DNA from: a virus
Virus record (IMG/VR): IMGVR_UViG_3300040810_000626
Span: 1 to 22,254 of that record
Strand: one strand, 5' to 3'
DNA length: 22,254 nt
Positions 12,016 through 19,473 of this stretch are shown piece by piece. The translations under genes and the position numbers were made by a program. Position 1 is the first letter of the stretch, and each line of letters begins with the position of its first letter. The notes under the pieces are model-generated. The model saw only the letters and a program-made list of their open reading frames with translations, was not told the DNA's origin and did not search any database.

Positions 12016-12417
12016 ATGACAATGCCACTCCAGCCAGAGATTCTGGAGGTCGAGGTATTGGACTACATTCAAGACCAGCTTGGCGGACAAAGAGAAGTCC
12101 GCTTGAAATCAGGAATAGCGGATCTTGTAGTCGGCACCAGTATCCTCGAAGCAAAGAAGTATGAATGTTGGAAAGCCCTACTCGGACAGGTCCTGTCTCA
12201 CAAGTATTGCTACCCCAACCGGAACTTAATTGCAGTTGCTTATTGTCATCATCGTTTCTTTCCACCCTACAATCTAGAATACGTCCGTAGCGTATTTTCC
12301 CATCACGGGATCAAGTTCTGGGTAACTGCAGACCGTGCCATCAAACGATGCATTTCAAGAAGTACTAAGAAAGCTCAAAGACGATCCTCTTTGGCATTTC
12401 GAGAAGTTCCGGATTGA
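12016..12417 (+). CDS. PD-(D/E)xK nuclease-like protein
   Basis: The 133-residue protein shows a compact PD-(D/E)xK core: an N-terminal helix with Glu (EILEVEVLDYIQDQL), then REVRLKSGIADLVVGTSILE with Asp36 and E45-A-K47, followed by KYECWKALLGQVLSHKYCYP. The G-x-x-D-x-x...x-E-A/V-K-K...W-K-x-A-L-GQ-V-L pattern recurs in small phage nuclease-like proteins. The D...E-x-K residues would bind Mg and cut DNA. It overlaps the terL start by 83 nt in another frame and lies behind a likely promoter. Roles in packaging, recombination or host DNA attack are possible but not shown. Confidence 0.65.
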   Translation: MTMPLQPEILEVEVLDYIQDQLGGQREVRLKSGIADLVVGTSILEAKKYECWKALLGQVLSHKYCYPNRNLIAVAYCHHRFFPPYNLEYVRSVFSHHGIKFWVTADRAIKRCISRSTKKAQRRSSLAFREVPD

Positions 12418-14089
12418 ACGCTTCGGAACCGGAGACCTGATTCCTTTTACGTTGAACACCGTTCAGCGGATTCTGCACCATCGATGTGAGAAGCAGAAAA
12501 AAGAGACTGGGTTTGTCCGACAGGTAATCCTAAAGCCAAGACGTAGCGGACTTTCAACGTACTGCCTAGCGAGATTCTTCCGGGCAGCATTGATCGGACA
12601 AAACATGAGGGTAGCCATCGTAGCCCACGATGAGCCTACGACGATTACCCTGTTTAACATGGTCCGCCTGATGCTGAAACACTACCCGGCACCCCTCAAG
12701 CCAAAGGAAGGCTACTCCGGTAAACGAGAACTTTCTTTTAGTGACTTGAACGTCCGGTTTCGTTTAGGTACTGCAGGGGGCACCGACATTGTTGGCGATC
12801 AGATCAAGCTTTTGCATTGCTCCGAAGTTTCCCGATGGGGTGAGAACGCTTTTGATTACTCCGGAGCACTACTCCGCAACGTAGCTATCGCAGAAGGAAC
12901 AGAGGTTCTGATCGAGTCAACTGCTCGAGGCATGGGAGGCTACTTCTACGAGTCCTACTGGTCTGCCGCTACAGGTGACAACAAGGGTGGATGGGAAGCT
13001 ACTTTCTTCCCGTGGTATGTGTTCGATGATTATAAGCTACCTTTTGAATCGGACGCAGAAAAGGAAGCCTTTAAGGAAACAGTCGGGACAGAGCCACGGT
13101 ACGGAGGGGAAGAGGAGGAACGCTTACTGACTGAAACCGTTCAGTACGATCTTGGAGATGCTGGTCTTGAGACTTTCGGGGTGTCATTAGAACACCTGAA
13201 GTGGAGACGACTTTCCATCGATGTAAACTGCCAAGGATCTCTCGACCAGTTTCATCAGGACTACCCCAGTTCCGACCGGGAAGCCTTCCTAGCCTCTGGA
13301 CGGATGGTCTTCGACCGGGAGATCCTTGAAAGAATTCGGCAACGGTTAAGCACTCAGAAGTCAGTCGTAAAGATGACGTTGCCTACGAATCGCTACTCTC
13401 CGGGTACCAACATTCCGAAGTACACGTTGGACCCTCACCCTACCGGGGAACTGGAGATATACATCGATCCGATTGAAGGACGAGAGTACCGAATCGGGTG
13501 TGACGTAGCGGAAGGTATTGAAGTTAATGACCGAGATACCGACTGGTCCGTTGCCTGTGTTTTTGACGGTCTAACTTTTGAGCAAGTAGCACAACTCCGA
13601 ACAAAGACAGACCCAGACCAGTTGGCATGGAAGCTAGTCACCCTAGCTCAGTACTATAACGAAGCCTTGATCGTCGTCGAACGCAACAACCACGGGCTGG
13701 TTACCTTACGATCCCTACTGGATAAGCATCACTACACGAATCTATACAACGAGATGCGGCTAGATGAACGGGGTCAGAAGCGTACCAAACGGGTGGGCTT
13801 CCTAACAACGCTGAAGACCCGGCCCCAACTCGTAGACACGATTCGTGAGCTACTACGGGAAGAAGAGATAACGCTGAAAAGCCGGGTGCTTGTTGATGAA
13901 CTGATGACGTTTGTAACTCTCCCGAACGGTAAGGAGGCAGCAAACACAGGTGCCCATGATGACTGTGTGTTTGCCCTCGGGCTAGCTTGCTGGGGCATGA
14001 CAAGACATCCAGCTACCGGAAGAAGAGGACCACTACTACCAGAGTACTCTTCCAGAAAGAACGAATACCGTCACTACGTCCATGTCTAA
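12335..14089 (+). CDS. terL: Terminase large subunit
   Basis: The 584-residue protein has both terminase domains. ATPase: Walker A-like ILKPRRSGLSTYCLARFF (about 65-82), a Walker B-like IKLLHCSEVSRW with Ser-Glu at 163-164, and coupling motif LIESTARGMGG (192-202). Nuclease (RNase H-like): YRIGCDVAEGI with Asp390, LIVVERNNHG with Glu449, and GAHDDCVFALGLA with Asp542/Asp543. TerL pumps and cuts phage DNA at the portal vertex. Start is GTG at 12335, 83 nt inside the upstream nuclease-like gene; the next in-frame start would cut into the N-terminal region. It is followed by a 51-aa gene and the portal gene. Length is normal for TerL. Confidence 0.93.
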   Translation: MPSNDAFQEVLRKLKDDPLWHFEKFRIERFGTGDLIPFTLNTVQRILHHRCEKQKKETGFVRQVILKPRRSGLSTYCLARFFRAALIGQNMRVAIVAHDEPTTITLFNMVRLMLKHYPAPLKPKEGYSGKRELSFSDLNVRFRLGTAGGTDIVGDQIKLLHCSEVSRWGENAFDYSGALLRNVAIAEGTEVLIESTARGMGGYFYESYWSAATGDNKGGWEATFFPWYVFDDYKLPFESDAEKEAFKETVGTEPRYGGEEEERLLTETVQYDLGDAGLETFGVSLEHLKWRRLSIDVNCQGSLDQFHQDYPSSDREAFLASGRMVFDREILERIRQRLSTQKSVVKMTLPTNRYSPGTNIPKYTLDPHPTGELEIYIDPIEGREYRIGCDVAEGIEVNDRDTDWSVACVFDGLTFEQVAQLRTKTDPDQLAWKLVTLAQYYNEALIVVERNNHGLVTLRSLLDKHHYTNLYNEMRLDERGQKRTKRVGFLTTLKTRPQLVDTIRELLREEEITLKSRVLVDELMTFVTLPNGKEAANTGAHDDCVFALGLACWGMTRHPATGRRGPLLPEYSSRKNEYRHYVHV

Positions 14090-14237
14090 TATCCAACACC
14101 TAGTAGCCGAATGGCGTGAGCTTATTTCAGAGAAGCAGGAAGAAACTTTCTCTTCTTTTGAACTCATCGAAATAAACGAAAGAATCGCAGAAGCTTTGTT
14201 AGACACTTTACACGAATTGGAGACAGACCTTGATTGA
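14082..14237 (+). CDS. Small helical protein between terL and portal, 51 aa
   Basis: An ATG at 14082 inside the terL 3' end opens a 51-residue frame: MSNIQHLVAEWRELISEKQE then ETFSSFELIEINERIAEALL and DTLHELETDLD. It is acidic, entirely helical, and likely a helical hairpin. It overlaps terL by 8 nt and the portal start by 8 nt, so it exactly fills the 140-nt gap. Coding potential is supported by this tight fit. No family is recognised; it may be an assembly or packaging accessory. Confidence 0.6.
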   Translation: MSNIQHLVAEWRELISEKQEETFSSFELIEINERIAEALLDTLHELETDLD

Positions 14238-16554
14238 CGTATCACCAATAGTAGATCCGGGTACTCCTCCCCCTCCCCCAGAAGACTCGGGATACAACCA
14301 AGAAGATCAGCTAGCAACCCTGATTCGCAACAAGTTTGAAGAGTCTCGAGACTATCGTCGCAATATCGAGAATGAACGGTGGCTTCCCGGGGAAGATGCC
14401 TACAATGGGGTCTATGTGGAAGAACTCCGTAAAGAGTCGGGCAGGAACGCACCTTACATGAACTTGACGAGAAGGGAGGTGACTTCGGCTCATATCAAGA
14501 TCAACGGAATGTTGTTTCAAAATAACAAGATTCCGTTTTCGGTGGTTCCTGCTCGTACTCCCAAGTTTATTCCTGCAGACATCCACCAGATGGCTGAAGG
14601 GATGCCGATGATGTCGGACAAAGAGAAGTCGGAATATATCAAGGAACTCAGTACTCATCTTCCCGTCCACCAGATTCTTCGGGACCGTGCCCAGAACATG
14701 GAAGATCGAATACGAGACATTCTTGATCAGACAGATTTTACGACAGAGATTGGTAGAGCCATCCACGAGATGATCCTGCATGGTACCGGGGTATTGAAGT
14801 CTCCCGTGTTAATTCGTAGGAACTACCCGGTTTACTCCGGTAAGTTCTCCGGAAGACTTGAGAGTATCGAGAGTGCCGTAGAAGCGGAACTATTACCGAC
14901 TGCAAAGTTTGTTTCTATTTTTAACCTCTATCCGTCTCCAGAAGCAGATAATGAAAATGATCTGAGTTACATCATAGAACGTACACAACTATCATCCGTT
15001 CAAGCCAGACAGAAGCTGACAGAAGAATATGGCTACAATCCGGAAGCCGTAGCGGATGTGCTGGAAAACAAGTACACGATAGGTGGTTACGAACTATCTA
15101 GGCCAATCAACCCACACCAAGAGTCCTATCAGGAATCAGAGAAAGAGTACGAACTCTTGGAGTTTTGGGGGACCCTCGACCGGGACGATCTGGAAGGTTA
15201 CATTGACGAAGATGCTCTCGGGATTCTCGAGGTGGCACCAGTTTGTGTGACAGTTCTTGGGAATCGAGTAGTTAAAGCCTCTATCAATCCTTATGATGGG
15301 CAGATCCCTTATCACTTCTGTTACTGGCATGACAACACGCACTCCATCTGGGGTGACGGAATCTACTGGTCGATTCGAGACATCCAGAGCCTGATCAACT
15401 TTGCCATGAGCATGTACGTCGAAGGCAAAGAGATGTCTTCGGTTCCGATGGTCGGCATGGACTCCAGCCAACTAGCAGCAAATGAAGACCCGACAGATCT
15501 CTACCCCGGAAAGGTTTGGCAGTTCGCACCGGGTGCCGATGTCTCTGGCGCATTCCGTCCGGTATTGATTCCAGACGTGACCCACGGTCTGATGGAACTG
15601 ATGCAGTTTCTTCAACGGGAAGCCAATCTTTCTTCAGGACAATCACCGATTGGCATGGGGCAGACAGCACCCTACCAGACCCGAACTGCTACCGGGATGT
15701 CAATATTGGACCGGAATCAGGCCCGTAGTACCGCATCAGTAGTTCAATCGATTTCGCACATGATGCGAAACACTTTAAATGGAATCTATCGGTGGATCTT
15801 AGTGGATACGGATGATCCGGAACTCCACTGTGATGCGGACGCACTCTGCACAGGCTACGAACGCTACATCGCTGAAGAAGTTCACAATCAACAACTCCTT
15901 CAGTTCATGCAGGTTCTCCAGCAGTTACCGGGCCTAGCGGAAGAAATTCGAGTAGACCGTTTGGCAAAGCCGATCCTGAACGCCTTCAATCTGGAACCGG
16001 ATGAATTACTGAAGACTCCGGAAGAGAAGCAGCAAGCCCAGCAGCAAAAACAACAGATGCTGCAGATGCAAATGCAGATAGAGGCTCAAAAGAAACTACA
16101 GGAAGGACAGATCGATGAGCAGTTAAAGCGTTTGGATTCGGCTCTTGAAGAGAGACACAGTATTGGGAAGCAACGCAGAGAGTTGGAGATTCAACGAATC
16201 CTCAAGATGATGGACATGGGCCAAATGGTTCAACCTTCTGATTTTTCAGATCTTTCCATCATGCTCAAGGAGGACCAACAGAGAATGGCCCAACAAAGAT
16301 ACCAGCAGGAAGTTCAAGCACAACAACAGCAAGCTGCACAGGAGCAACAACTCCAGCAGGTACTAGGAGAGATGCAACGTGAACAGATGGCAGCAAACCA
16401 AGGGGCAAACATACCCCCTGACCAACGACGAACTGCAGGTCCTCCGGGGGCAGAAGCTATGGCTACACCTCGAGGAAATGCTGCAAACCCGAATAACGGA
16501 GGAAGTGGAACGACTCAAGTTACTGGTGACCCCGGAGGGTCTAGCCCAGCATAA
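14230..16554 (+). CDS. Portal protein (large podoviral/P22-like type)
   Basis: The 774-residue protein lies in the portal position between terL and scaffold and has size and layout like large podoviral portals (P22 portal is about 725). Its N-terminal part contains WLPGEDAYNGVYVEELRKES, APYMNLTRREVTSAHIKING and a MEDRIRDILDQTDFTTEI then GRAIHEMILHGTGVLKSPVL stretch, where portals have their conserved wing helix and hallmark YGTG-type turn. The centre has HFCYWHDNTHSIWGDGIYWS, typical of P22-like portals. Residues from about 580 are very Gln-rich and coiled, followed by a Pro/Gly/Asn tail. Start is TTG at 14230 with GGAG upstream; no better start is seen. The portal forms the dodecameric DNA channel at one capsid vertex. 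Its last 176 nt are overlapped by a second gene. Confidence 0.88.
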   Translation: MIDVSPIVDPGTPPPPPEDSGYNQEDQLATLIRNKFEESRDYRRNIENERWLPGEDAYNGVYVEELRKESGRNAPYMNLTRREVTSAHIKINGMLFQNNKIPFSVVPARTPKFIPADIHQMAEGMPMMSDKEKSEYIKELSTHLPVHQILRDRAQNMEDRIRDILDQTDFTTEIGRAIHEMILHGTGVLKSPVLIRRNYPVYSGKFSGRLESIESAVEAELLPTAKFVSIFNLYPSPEADNENDLSYIIERTQLSSVQARQKLTEEYGYNPEAVADVLENKYTIGGYELSRPINPHQESYQESEKEYELLEFWGTLDRDDLEGYIDEDALGILEVAPVCVTVLGNRVVKASINPYDGQIPYHFCYWHDNTHSIWGDGIYWSIRDIQSLINFAMSMYVEGKEMSSVPMVGMDSSQLAANEDPTDLYPGKVWQFAPGADVSGAFRPVLIPDVTHGLMELMQFLQREANLSSGQSPIGMGQTAPYQTRTATGMSILDRNQARSTASVVQSISHMMRNTLNGIYRWILVDTDDPELHCDADALCTGYERYIAEEVHNQQLLQFMQVLQQLPGLAEEIRVDRLAKPILNAFNLEPDELLKTPEEKQQAQQQKQQMLQMQMQIEAQKKLQEGQIDEQLKRLDSALEERHSIGKQRRELEIQRILKMMDMGQMVQPSDFSDLSIMLKEDQQRMAQQRYQQEVQAQQQQAAQEQQLQQVLGEMQREQMAANQGANIPPDQRRTAGPPGAEAMATPRGNAANPNNGGSGTTQVTGDPGGSSPA

Positions 16555-16678
16555 CTCAAGAGTTGGGAAGATTCAGGCATTTCAGGAAATTCTGAACTAT
16601 CCCGACTACGTCAAAAACCTTTCTCGAGACACGAATGACCAATCCAGAAAAATTGGAAGAAGTTCCATCGACCGATGA
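16379..16678 (+). CDS. Hypothetical protein overlapping portal 3' end and scaffold 5' end, 99 aa
   Basis: A GTG at 16379 with AGGAGAG 8 nt upstream opens a 99-residue frame inside the portal gene, in a different frame. It spans the 80-nt gap between portal stop and scaffold start and ends 44 nt inside the scaffold gene. The sequence looks protein-like: LTNDELQVLRGQKLWLHLEE, MLQTRITEEVERLKLLVTPE and NSRVGKIQAFQEILNYPDYV. The pattern (ELQ-x-L...W-x-x-L...E-x-x-x-x-LL...E-x-L-A-x-x-N-x-x-x-G-x-I-x-A-x-x-x-I-L) resembles short helical proteins found near head genes in other phages, though I cannot name a family. It may be a head-assembly accessory. A shorter start at Met34 (16478) is possible. 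Confidence 0.6.
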   Translation: MNRWQQTKGQTYPLTNDELQVLRGQKLWLHLEEMLQTRITEEVERLKLLVTPEGLAQHNSRVGKIQAFQEILNYPDYVKNLSRDTNDQSRKIGRSSIDR

Positions 16679-17576
16679 AAACGTTGAAGAACTTCCTGTT
16701 GAACCTTCTAAAGAAGATATCTGGACCCAGATTTCTGTAGGAAAGAACACAACCCAACCGGAACAAGAGCCTGTTGCAGTCGACCCTGAACCAGAGCCAG
16801 ATCCGGAACCAAAACCAGAGCCGAAACCGGAATCCACCTTGGAGAATGACCCCAAGTTGGCAAAACGCTTTCGAGACTCGCAAGAATTCATCTCCAAGTT
16901 AAAGGCTGAAAACAAGGAGATGACCGAATCATTATCTCGGTTACGGCAGGAGATCGAAGATCTCAAGAGAAACCGGGAGACACAACCCAAGCAGGAAGCA
17001 CCACCTGACCCGGTGCCTAACCTACAGGAGTTGTTATCAGATTTGCCGCAAGACGTTCGAGATGAACTCGAGGCATTTCCCGAACTGTTTCGAGGAATGA
17101 CTACCCTGTTGGACAAGCGCATCAAGCAGATGCAACAACAGGTAGACCCGGAGATTCAGGAATTCAGGAAAGAAAGAGAACGACGACAGGTACAGGACTC
17201 TTTGTCCAAAAGACATCAGTTGGCTAATACCCAACTTGGGATTCTCAACGCCCGGGAGATCGACTTTGATTCTCCGGTCTTTGCCCAGTGGGTTCTTGGA
17301 AGTGACTACCGTAAATCAGTAGTTACGAACTTTGCCAGCCCGGATGCTTTTGTAGACCTGATGCGATCCTTTCTTTTTGAATATCCAGACGAAGCCAAAC
17401 GCCAAGAACCTACGCAACCCGTAGTTTCTACCTCGCAAGCAGACTCCCAGAGAGTGGAGAGACGGAAAGCTGCCAGTAGTGTTGTCTCACGAAAGTCGGC
17501 ACCCGAACGACCTAAAGCTGGAATTGCTTCTTTAGATGATAAAAGCAAGTTCTGGTCACAACTAATGCAGACTTAA
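16635..17576 (+). CDS. Capsid scaffolding protein (predicted)
   Basis: The 313-residue protein immediately precedes the major capsid gene (12 nt gap), where phages encode the scaffold. It is acidic at the N-terminus, has a Pro-Glu repeat hinge (about 50-66, PEPEPDPEPKPEPKPE), then a coiled coil of about 40 residues (KLAKRFRDSQEFISKLKAEN onward to about 115) and a further helical region with DEIQ/R-rich stretches. The C-terminal ~60 residues are basic (VERRKAASSVVSRKSAPERP), as expected for the capsid-binding end of scaffolds. Scaffold organises capsid subunits into the procapsid and leaves before DNA fills it. There is no homology-level motif; position and composition support the call. ATG at 16635; no strong SD is seen, and it overlaps the 99-aa gene. 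Confidence 0.75.
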   Translation: MTNPEKLEEVPSTDENVEELPVEPSKEDIWTQISVGKNTTQPEQEPVAVDPEPEPDPEPKPEPKPESTLENDPKLAKRFRDSQEFISKLKAENKEMTESLSRLRQEIEDLKRNRETQPKQEAPPDPVPNLQELLSDLPQDVRDELEAFPELFRGMTTLLDKRIKQMQQQVDPEIQEFRKERERRQVQDSLSKRHQLANTQLGILNAREIDFDSPVFAQWVLGSDYRKSVVTNFASPDAFVDLMRSFLFEYPDEAKRQEPTQPVVSTSQADSQRVERRKAASSVVSRKSAPERPKAGIASLDDKSKFWSQLMQT

Positions 17577-17588
17577 TAGGAGACCAAA

Positions 17589-17816
17589 ATGGCTATTACG
17601 ACTACCGCTTACGCTACGACTAGCGGTAATCTTTACGGAGACCTGTCAACCGAAGATGCGTTGACGATTCAAAGTAAGATGCTACCTGTAGCGAAGAAGA
17701 ACCTGACTTTTGCTCGGTTCGCTCAAAAAGATACCAAAGGCCGCAATGATGGCAACGTCATGCGACACAGACGGTACAAGAAATTTCCTCTAAACGATAC
17801 ACCGTTGGGAGAGGGT
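17589..17816 (+). CDS. Major capsid protein (N4-gp56 type), exon 1
   Basis: Exon 1 of the major capsid gene gives 76 residues, MAITTTAYATTSGNLYGDLS to KKFPLNDTPLGEG, from an ATG with TAGGAGACCAAA upstream. Reading on beyond 17816 gives only KLSYAP and a stop at 17835 inside the intron. N4-gp56-type capsid proteins have an uninterrupted R-Y...T-PL-x-EG-VTP...QYG-x-Y-V-x-x-TD-x-x-x-L; here the left half of this motif ends at Gly76 and the right half begins at Val77 of exon 2. Spliced product: 364 residues, normal for the family. Without splicing only a truncated, nonfunctional 82-residue peptide could be made. Confidence 0.88.
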
Positions 17817-18067
17817 AAACTGAGTTATGCCCCCTAATCTGGCGACAGGTTAGTGAAAATGCCGTGAATTGCTGGGAACTCCAGAACGGACAATCAGCAG
17901 CCAAGCCCGAAAGGGAAGGTTCAACGACTATCTCGAAAGAGAGTAGGATCAAGCGATCCGAAGTGCGGCACACCTCAAGTAGGTGAAGATATAGTCTGAA
18001 CTTTATAGGAATATAAAGCAGTCCTTTTGGACGGTCTAAGTCTAGCGAACTTAGATGAACACTTTTG
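17817..18067 (+). ncRNA. Group I self-splicing intron (subgroup IA-like), 251 nt, no ORF
   Basis: The interruption folds as a group I ribozyme. P1: exon GAGAGGGU (17809-17816) with GCCCCCU (17829-17835), including the splice-site U-G pair at U17816-G17829 and one A-C mismatch. P2: 8 bp with GCGA loop (17834-17853). P3: UGCCGUG (17860-17866) with UGCGGCA (17964-17970). P4: UGCUG (17870-17874) with CAGCA (17895-17899). P5: UCC with GGA (17880-17890). P6/P6a: CC/GG and CCC-GAAA-GGG (17901-17919). P7: GACUAU (17926-17931) with AUAGUC (17991-17996). P7.1: 17932-17941. P7.2: 17946-17959. P8: CACCU/AGGUG (17971-17985). P9: CUUUAUA-GGAA-UAUAAAG (18001-18018). P9.1: 18021-18032. P9.2: 18035-18055. P10: GAGUUAU (17822-17828) with 3' exon GUAACUC (18068-18074). 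It ends in the omega G (18067). P7.1/P7.2 are a subgroup IA hallmark. No homing endonuclease ORF is present. Confidence 0.93.
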
Positions 18068-18934
18068 GTAACTCCCGATTTTGACCAGCTAGAATCAGAA
18101 GTGGTCAGCACAACCATCCGCCAGTACGGTAGATATGTGCCTGTGACCGATCTGATGGAACTGCTGGGACAAGATCCCTACATCAGTATTATTACAGAAC
18201 GTCAGGCGCAGCAAGCTGCAGAAGTGATTGACCTGTTGTGCTACAAGACCTTCCGTAATCCAGCCAACACCATTTATGCTGGTGGGGCCGCAATTACCTC
18301 TCGTGCTGCAGTCAACGGGGTAGTGTCCACGGCTGATCTGGATCGTGCAATCCGACACTTAGAGGGTCTAGATGCAGAGAAACTGACAGAAATGCTAGCA
18401 GCAACTCCTGACGTTTCTACGCAACCTTTGCGACCTAGCTATGTTGCGATCTGCCACCCGATCTTGCGCTATGATTTAGAGCAGTTATCTGGTTTCATAC
18501 CTGTCGAGCAGTACGCCAATAGCTCACAAGCAATGGACTTTGAGATTGGTTCCTACAAGGGAGTTCGCTTCCTCGTAACCACTCAAGCAGTTGCTTTTGA
18601 TCGTAATGGTGACAACTCTCTCGGTGCTGGCGCAGCAGGGACATCTCTCGTAGAGGATGCTTCCGGTTCATATGCTGAAGTTTACCCGATTGTGATCTTC
18701 GCAAAAGATGCTGTAGGCACTGCAACTATCGGGGGAATGGATTCAATCGTTCCCAAAGTTGTCCGCCCGACACCTTCTGGAACCGATCCCTTGGGTCAAC
18801 GTGGTACAGTAGGATACACTTTCATGCATGGTCAGTTAATCCTTAACGAGGATTGGATCATTACAATTGAAACAGGTGTATCAACACTGGCTTCCACAGT
18901 GACCACAGGAACCCTCTACGCAGCAAATAGCTGA
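18068..18934 (+). CDS. Major capsid protein (N4-gp56 type), exon 2
   Basis: Exon 2 supplies 288 residues, opening VTPDFDQLESEVVSTTIRQY then GRYVPVTDLMELLGQDPY, the family's conserved VTP...QYG-x-Y-V-x-x-TD stretch. Later it has NTIYAGGAAITSRAAVNG, LRPSYVAICHPILRYDLEQL and GFIPVEQYANSSQAMDFEIG, typical of the N4-gp56 capsid fold. It lacks a start with a ribosome-binding site of its own; the TTG at 18065 is the end of the intron. Joined to exon 1 at Gly76-Val77 it restores the full 364-residue shell protein. The next gene follows after a hairpin, and neighbours are the scaffold and head-completion genes. Confidence 0.9.
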   Translation, partial: VTPDFDQLESEVVSTTIRQYGRYVPVTDLMELLGQDPYISIITERQAQQAAEVIDLLCYKTFRNPANTIYAGGAAITSRAAVNGVVSTADLDRAIRHLEGLDAEKLTEMLAATPDVSTQPLRPSYVAICHPILRYDLEQLSGFIPVEQYANSSQAMDFEIGSYKGVRFLVTTQAVAFDRNGDNSLGAGAAGTSLVEDASGSYAEVYPIVIFAKDAVGTATIGGMDSIVPKVVRPTPSGTDPLGQRGTVGYTFMHGQLILNEDWIITIETGVSTLASTVTTGTLYAANS

Positions 18935-18943
18935 AACCAATAA

Positions 18944-18970
18944 GTCTCGGGATTACTAAGATCTCGGGAC
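18944..18970 (+). repeat. Hairpin after the major capsid gene
   Basis: GTCTCGGGAT (18944-18953) pairs with ATCTCGGGAC (18961-18970) over 10 positions, including two G-U pairs, around TACTAAG. It starts 9 nt past the capsid stop. No T tract follows. It could reduce or process the transcript between the highly expressed capsid gene and the next gene. Confidence 0.55.
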
Positions 18971-18992
18971 ACTCTCATCTAAAGGAGATGTT

Positions 18993-19394
18993 ATGAAGAG
19001 TGATAAGATGCAGATGAGTTATGTGCCTCAGACTTCTGAGCATGTACTTATCTCAAGCAACACCGTCAAGGATATTGTCCTGCCTTACGGTGCGATTGTG
19101 GAGGACATCAAGGTAGTAGTTACCGCATTGGAAGCGACTGCTACCGGAGCAGAGATTGATCTCGGCACTACTGCTTCAACCAACTACTACAAGGCAACGG
19201 CAATTCCTTGTGACAGTACTGGTTCGGTAGGTGTTCAGACCAGCATTGACGGGGCAAAGATGATGACTGCTGTACCAGCAGATAGAATCATCCGCATCAC
19301 TCCGAATACTTTTTCAGCAAACAGTGTTGCAAGAGTATATGTCTGGGTGAACTATCGGTTTGCTCCTAACGATTACCCAACCCAGTTGGTGTAA
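18993..19394 (+). CDS. Predicted head decoration or structural protein, 133 aa
   Basis: This 133-residue protein follows the capsid gene with a strong site AAAGGAGATGTT before its ATG, typical of an abundant virion protein. It is beta-rich: SEHVLISSNTVKDIVLPYGA, VVVTALEATATGAEIDLGTT, then ADRIIRITPNTFSANSVARV and YVWVNYRF. Size, position and composition fit a small capsid decoration or head-associated protein. No family motif is recognised, so this is inference from context. There is no signal peptide. It lies after the hairpin at 18944 and before a candidate promoter and hairpin at 19408-19462. Confidence 0.6.
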   Translation: MKSDKMQMSYVPQTSEHVLISSNTVKDIVLPYGAIVEDIKVVVTALEATATGAEIDLGTTASTNYYKATAIPCDSTGSVGVQTSIDGAKMMTAVPADRIIRITPNTFSANSVARVYVWVNYRFAPNDYPTQLV

Positions 19395-19407
19395 TTTCTC
19401 ATTAAAT

Positions 19408-19439
19408 TCGTGAGGTGGTCGTGTTCGGTCACCTTGCGA
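19408..19439 (+). repeat. Intergenic hairpin, 10-bp stem
   Basis: TCGTGAGGTG (19408-19417) pairs with CACCTTGCGA (19430-19439), with two G-U pairs, around a 12-nt loop. It lies 14 nt past the stop of the 133-aa gene. No T run follows. Its 3' arm contains the -35-like TTGCGA of the promoter below. Confidence 0.5.
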
Positions 19440-19462
19440 GTTTATACGCTTTAAACTATAAT
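19434..19462 (+). promoter_or_regulatory. Candidate sigma70 promoter before the 172-aa gene
   Basis: A perfect -10 TATAAT (19457-19462) lies 17 nt after TTGCGA (19434-19439; 4/6 of TTGACA). Transcription would start near 19469, only about 5 nt before the ATG at 19474, so a transcript from here would be nearly leaderless. Confidence 0.45.
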
Positions 19463-19473
19463 GTAGGCTAAAA

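Noticed and set aside
14036-14781. Reverse-strand frames of 138 and 156 aa over the portal start
   Set aside because: They are antisense shadows of terL, the 51-aa gene and portal; no ribosome-binding sites and no protein-like motifs.
14859-14877. GAGAGTATCGAG in the portal gene, resembling the hairpin apex
   Set aside because: It lies inside coding sequence with only a 5-bp stem; chance occurrence is likely.
16556-17125. 189-aa reverse-strand frame
   Set aside because: It is the antisense of the scaffold gene, Ser/Gly low complexity, with no start signal and in the wrong direction for the module.
17589-18934. Major capsid gene as a frameshifted pseudogene or two independent genes
   Set aside because: The gap folds as a full group I intron, its removal restores a conserved motif in frame, and exon 2 has no start or ribosome-binding site.
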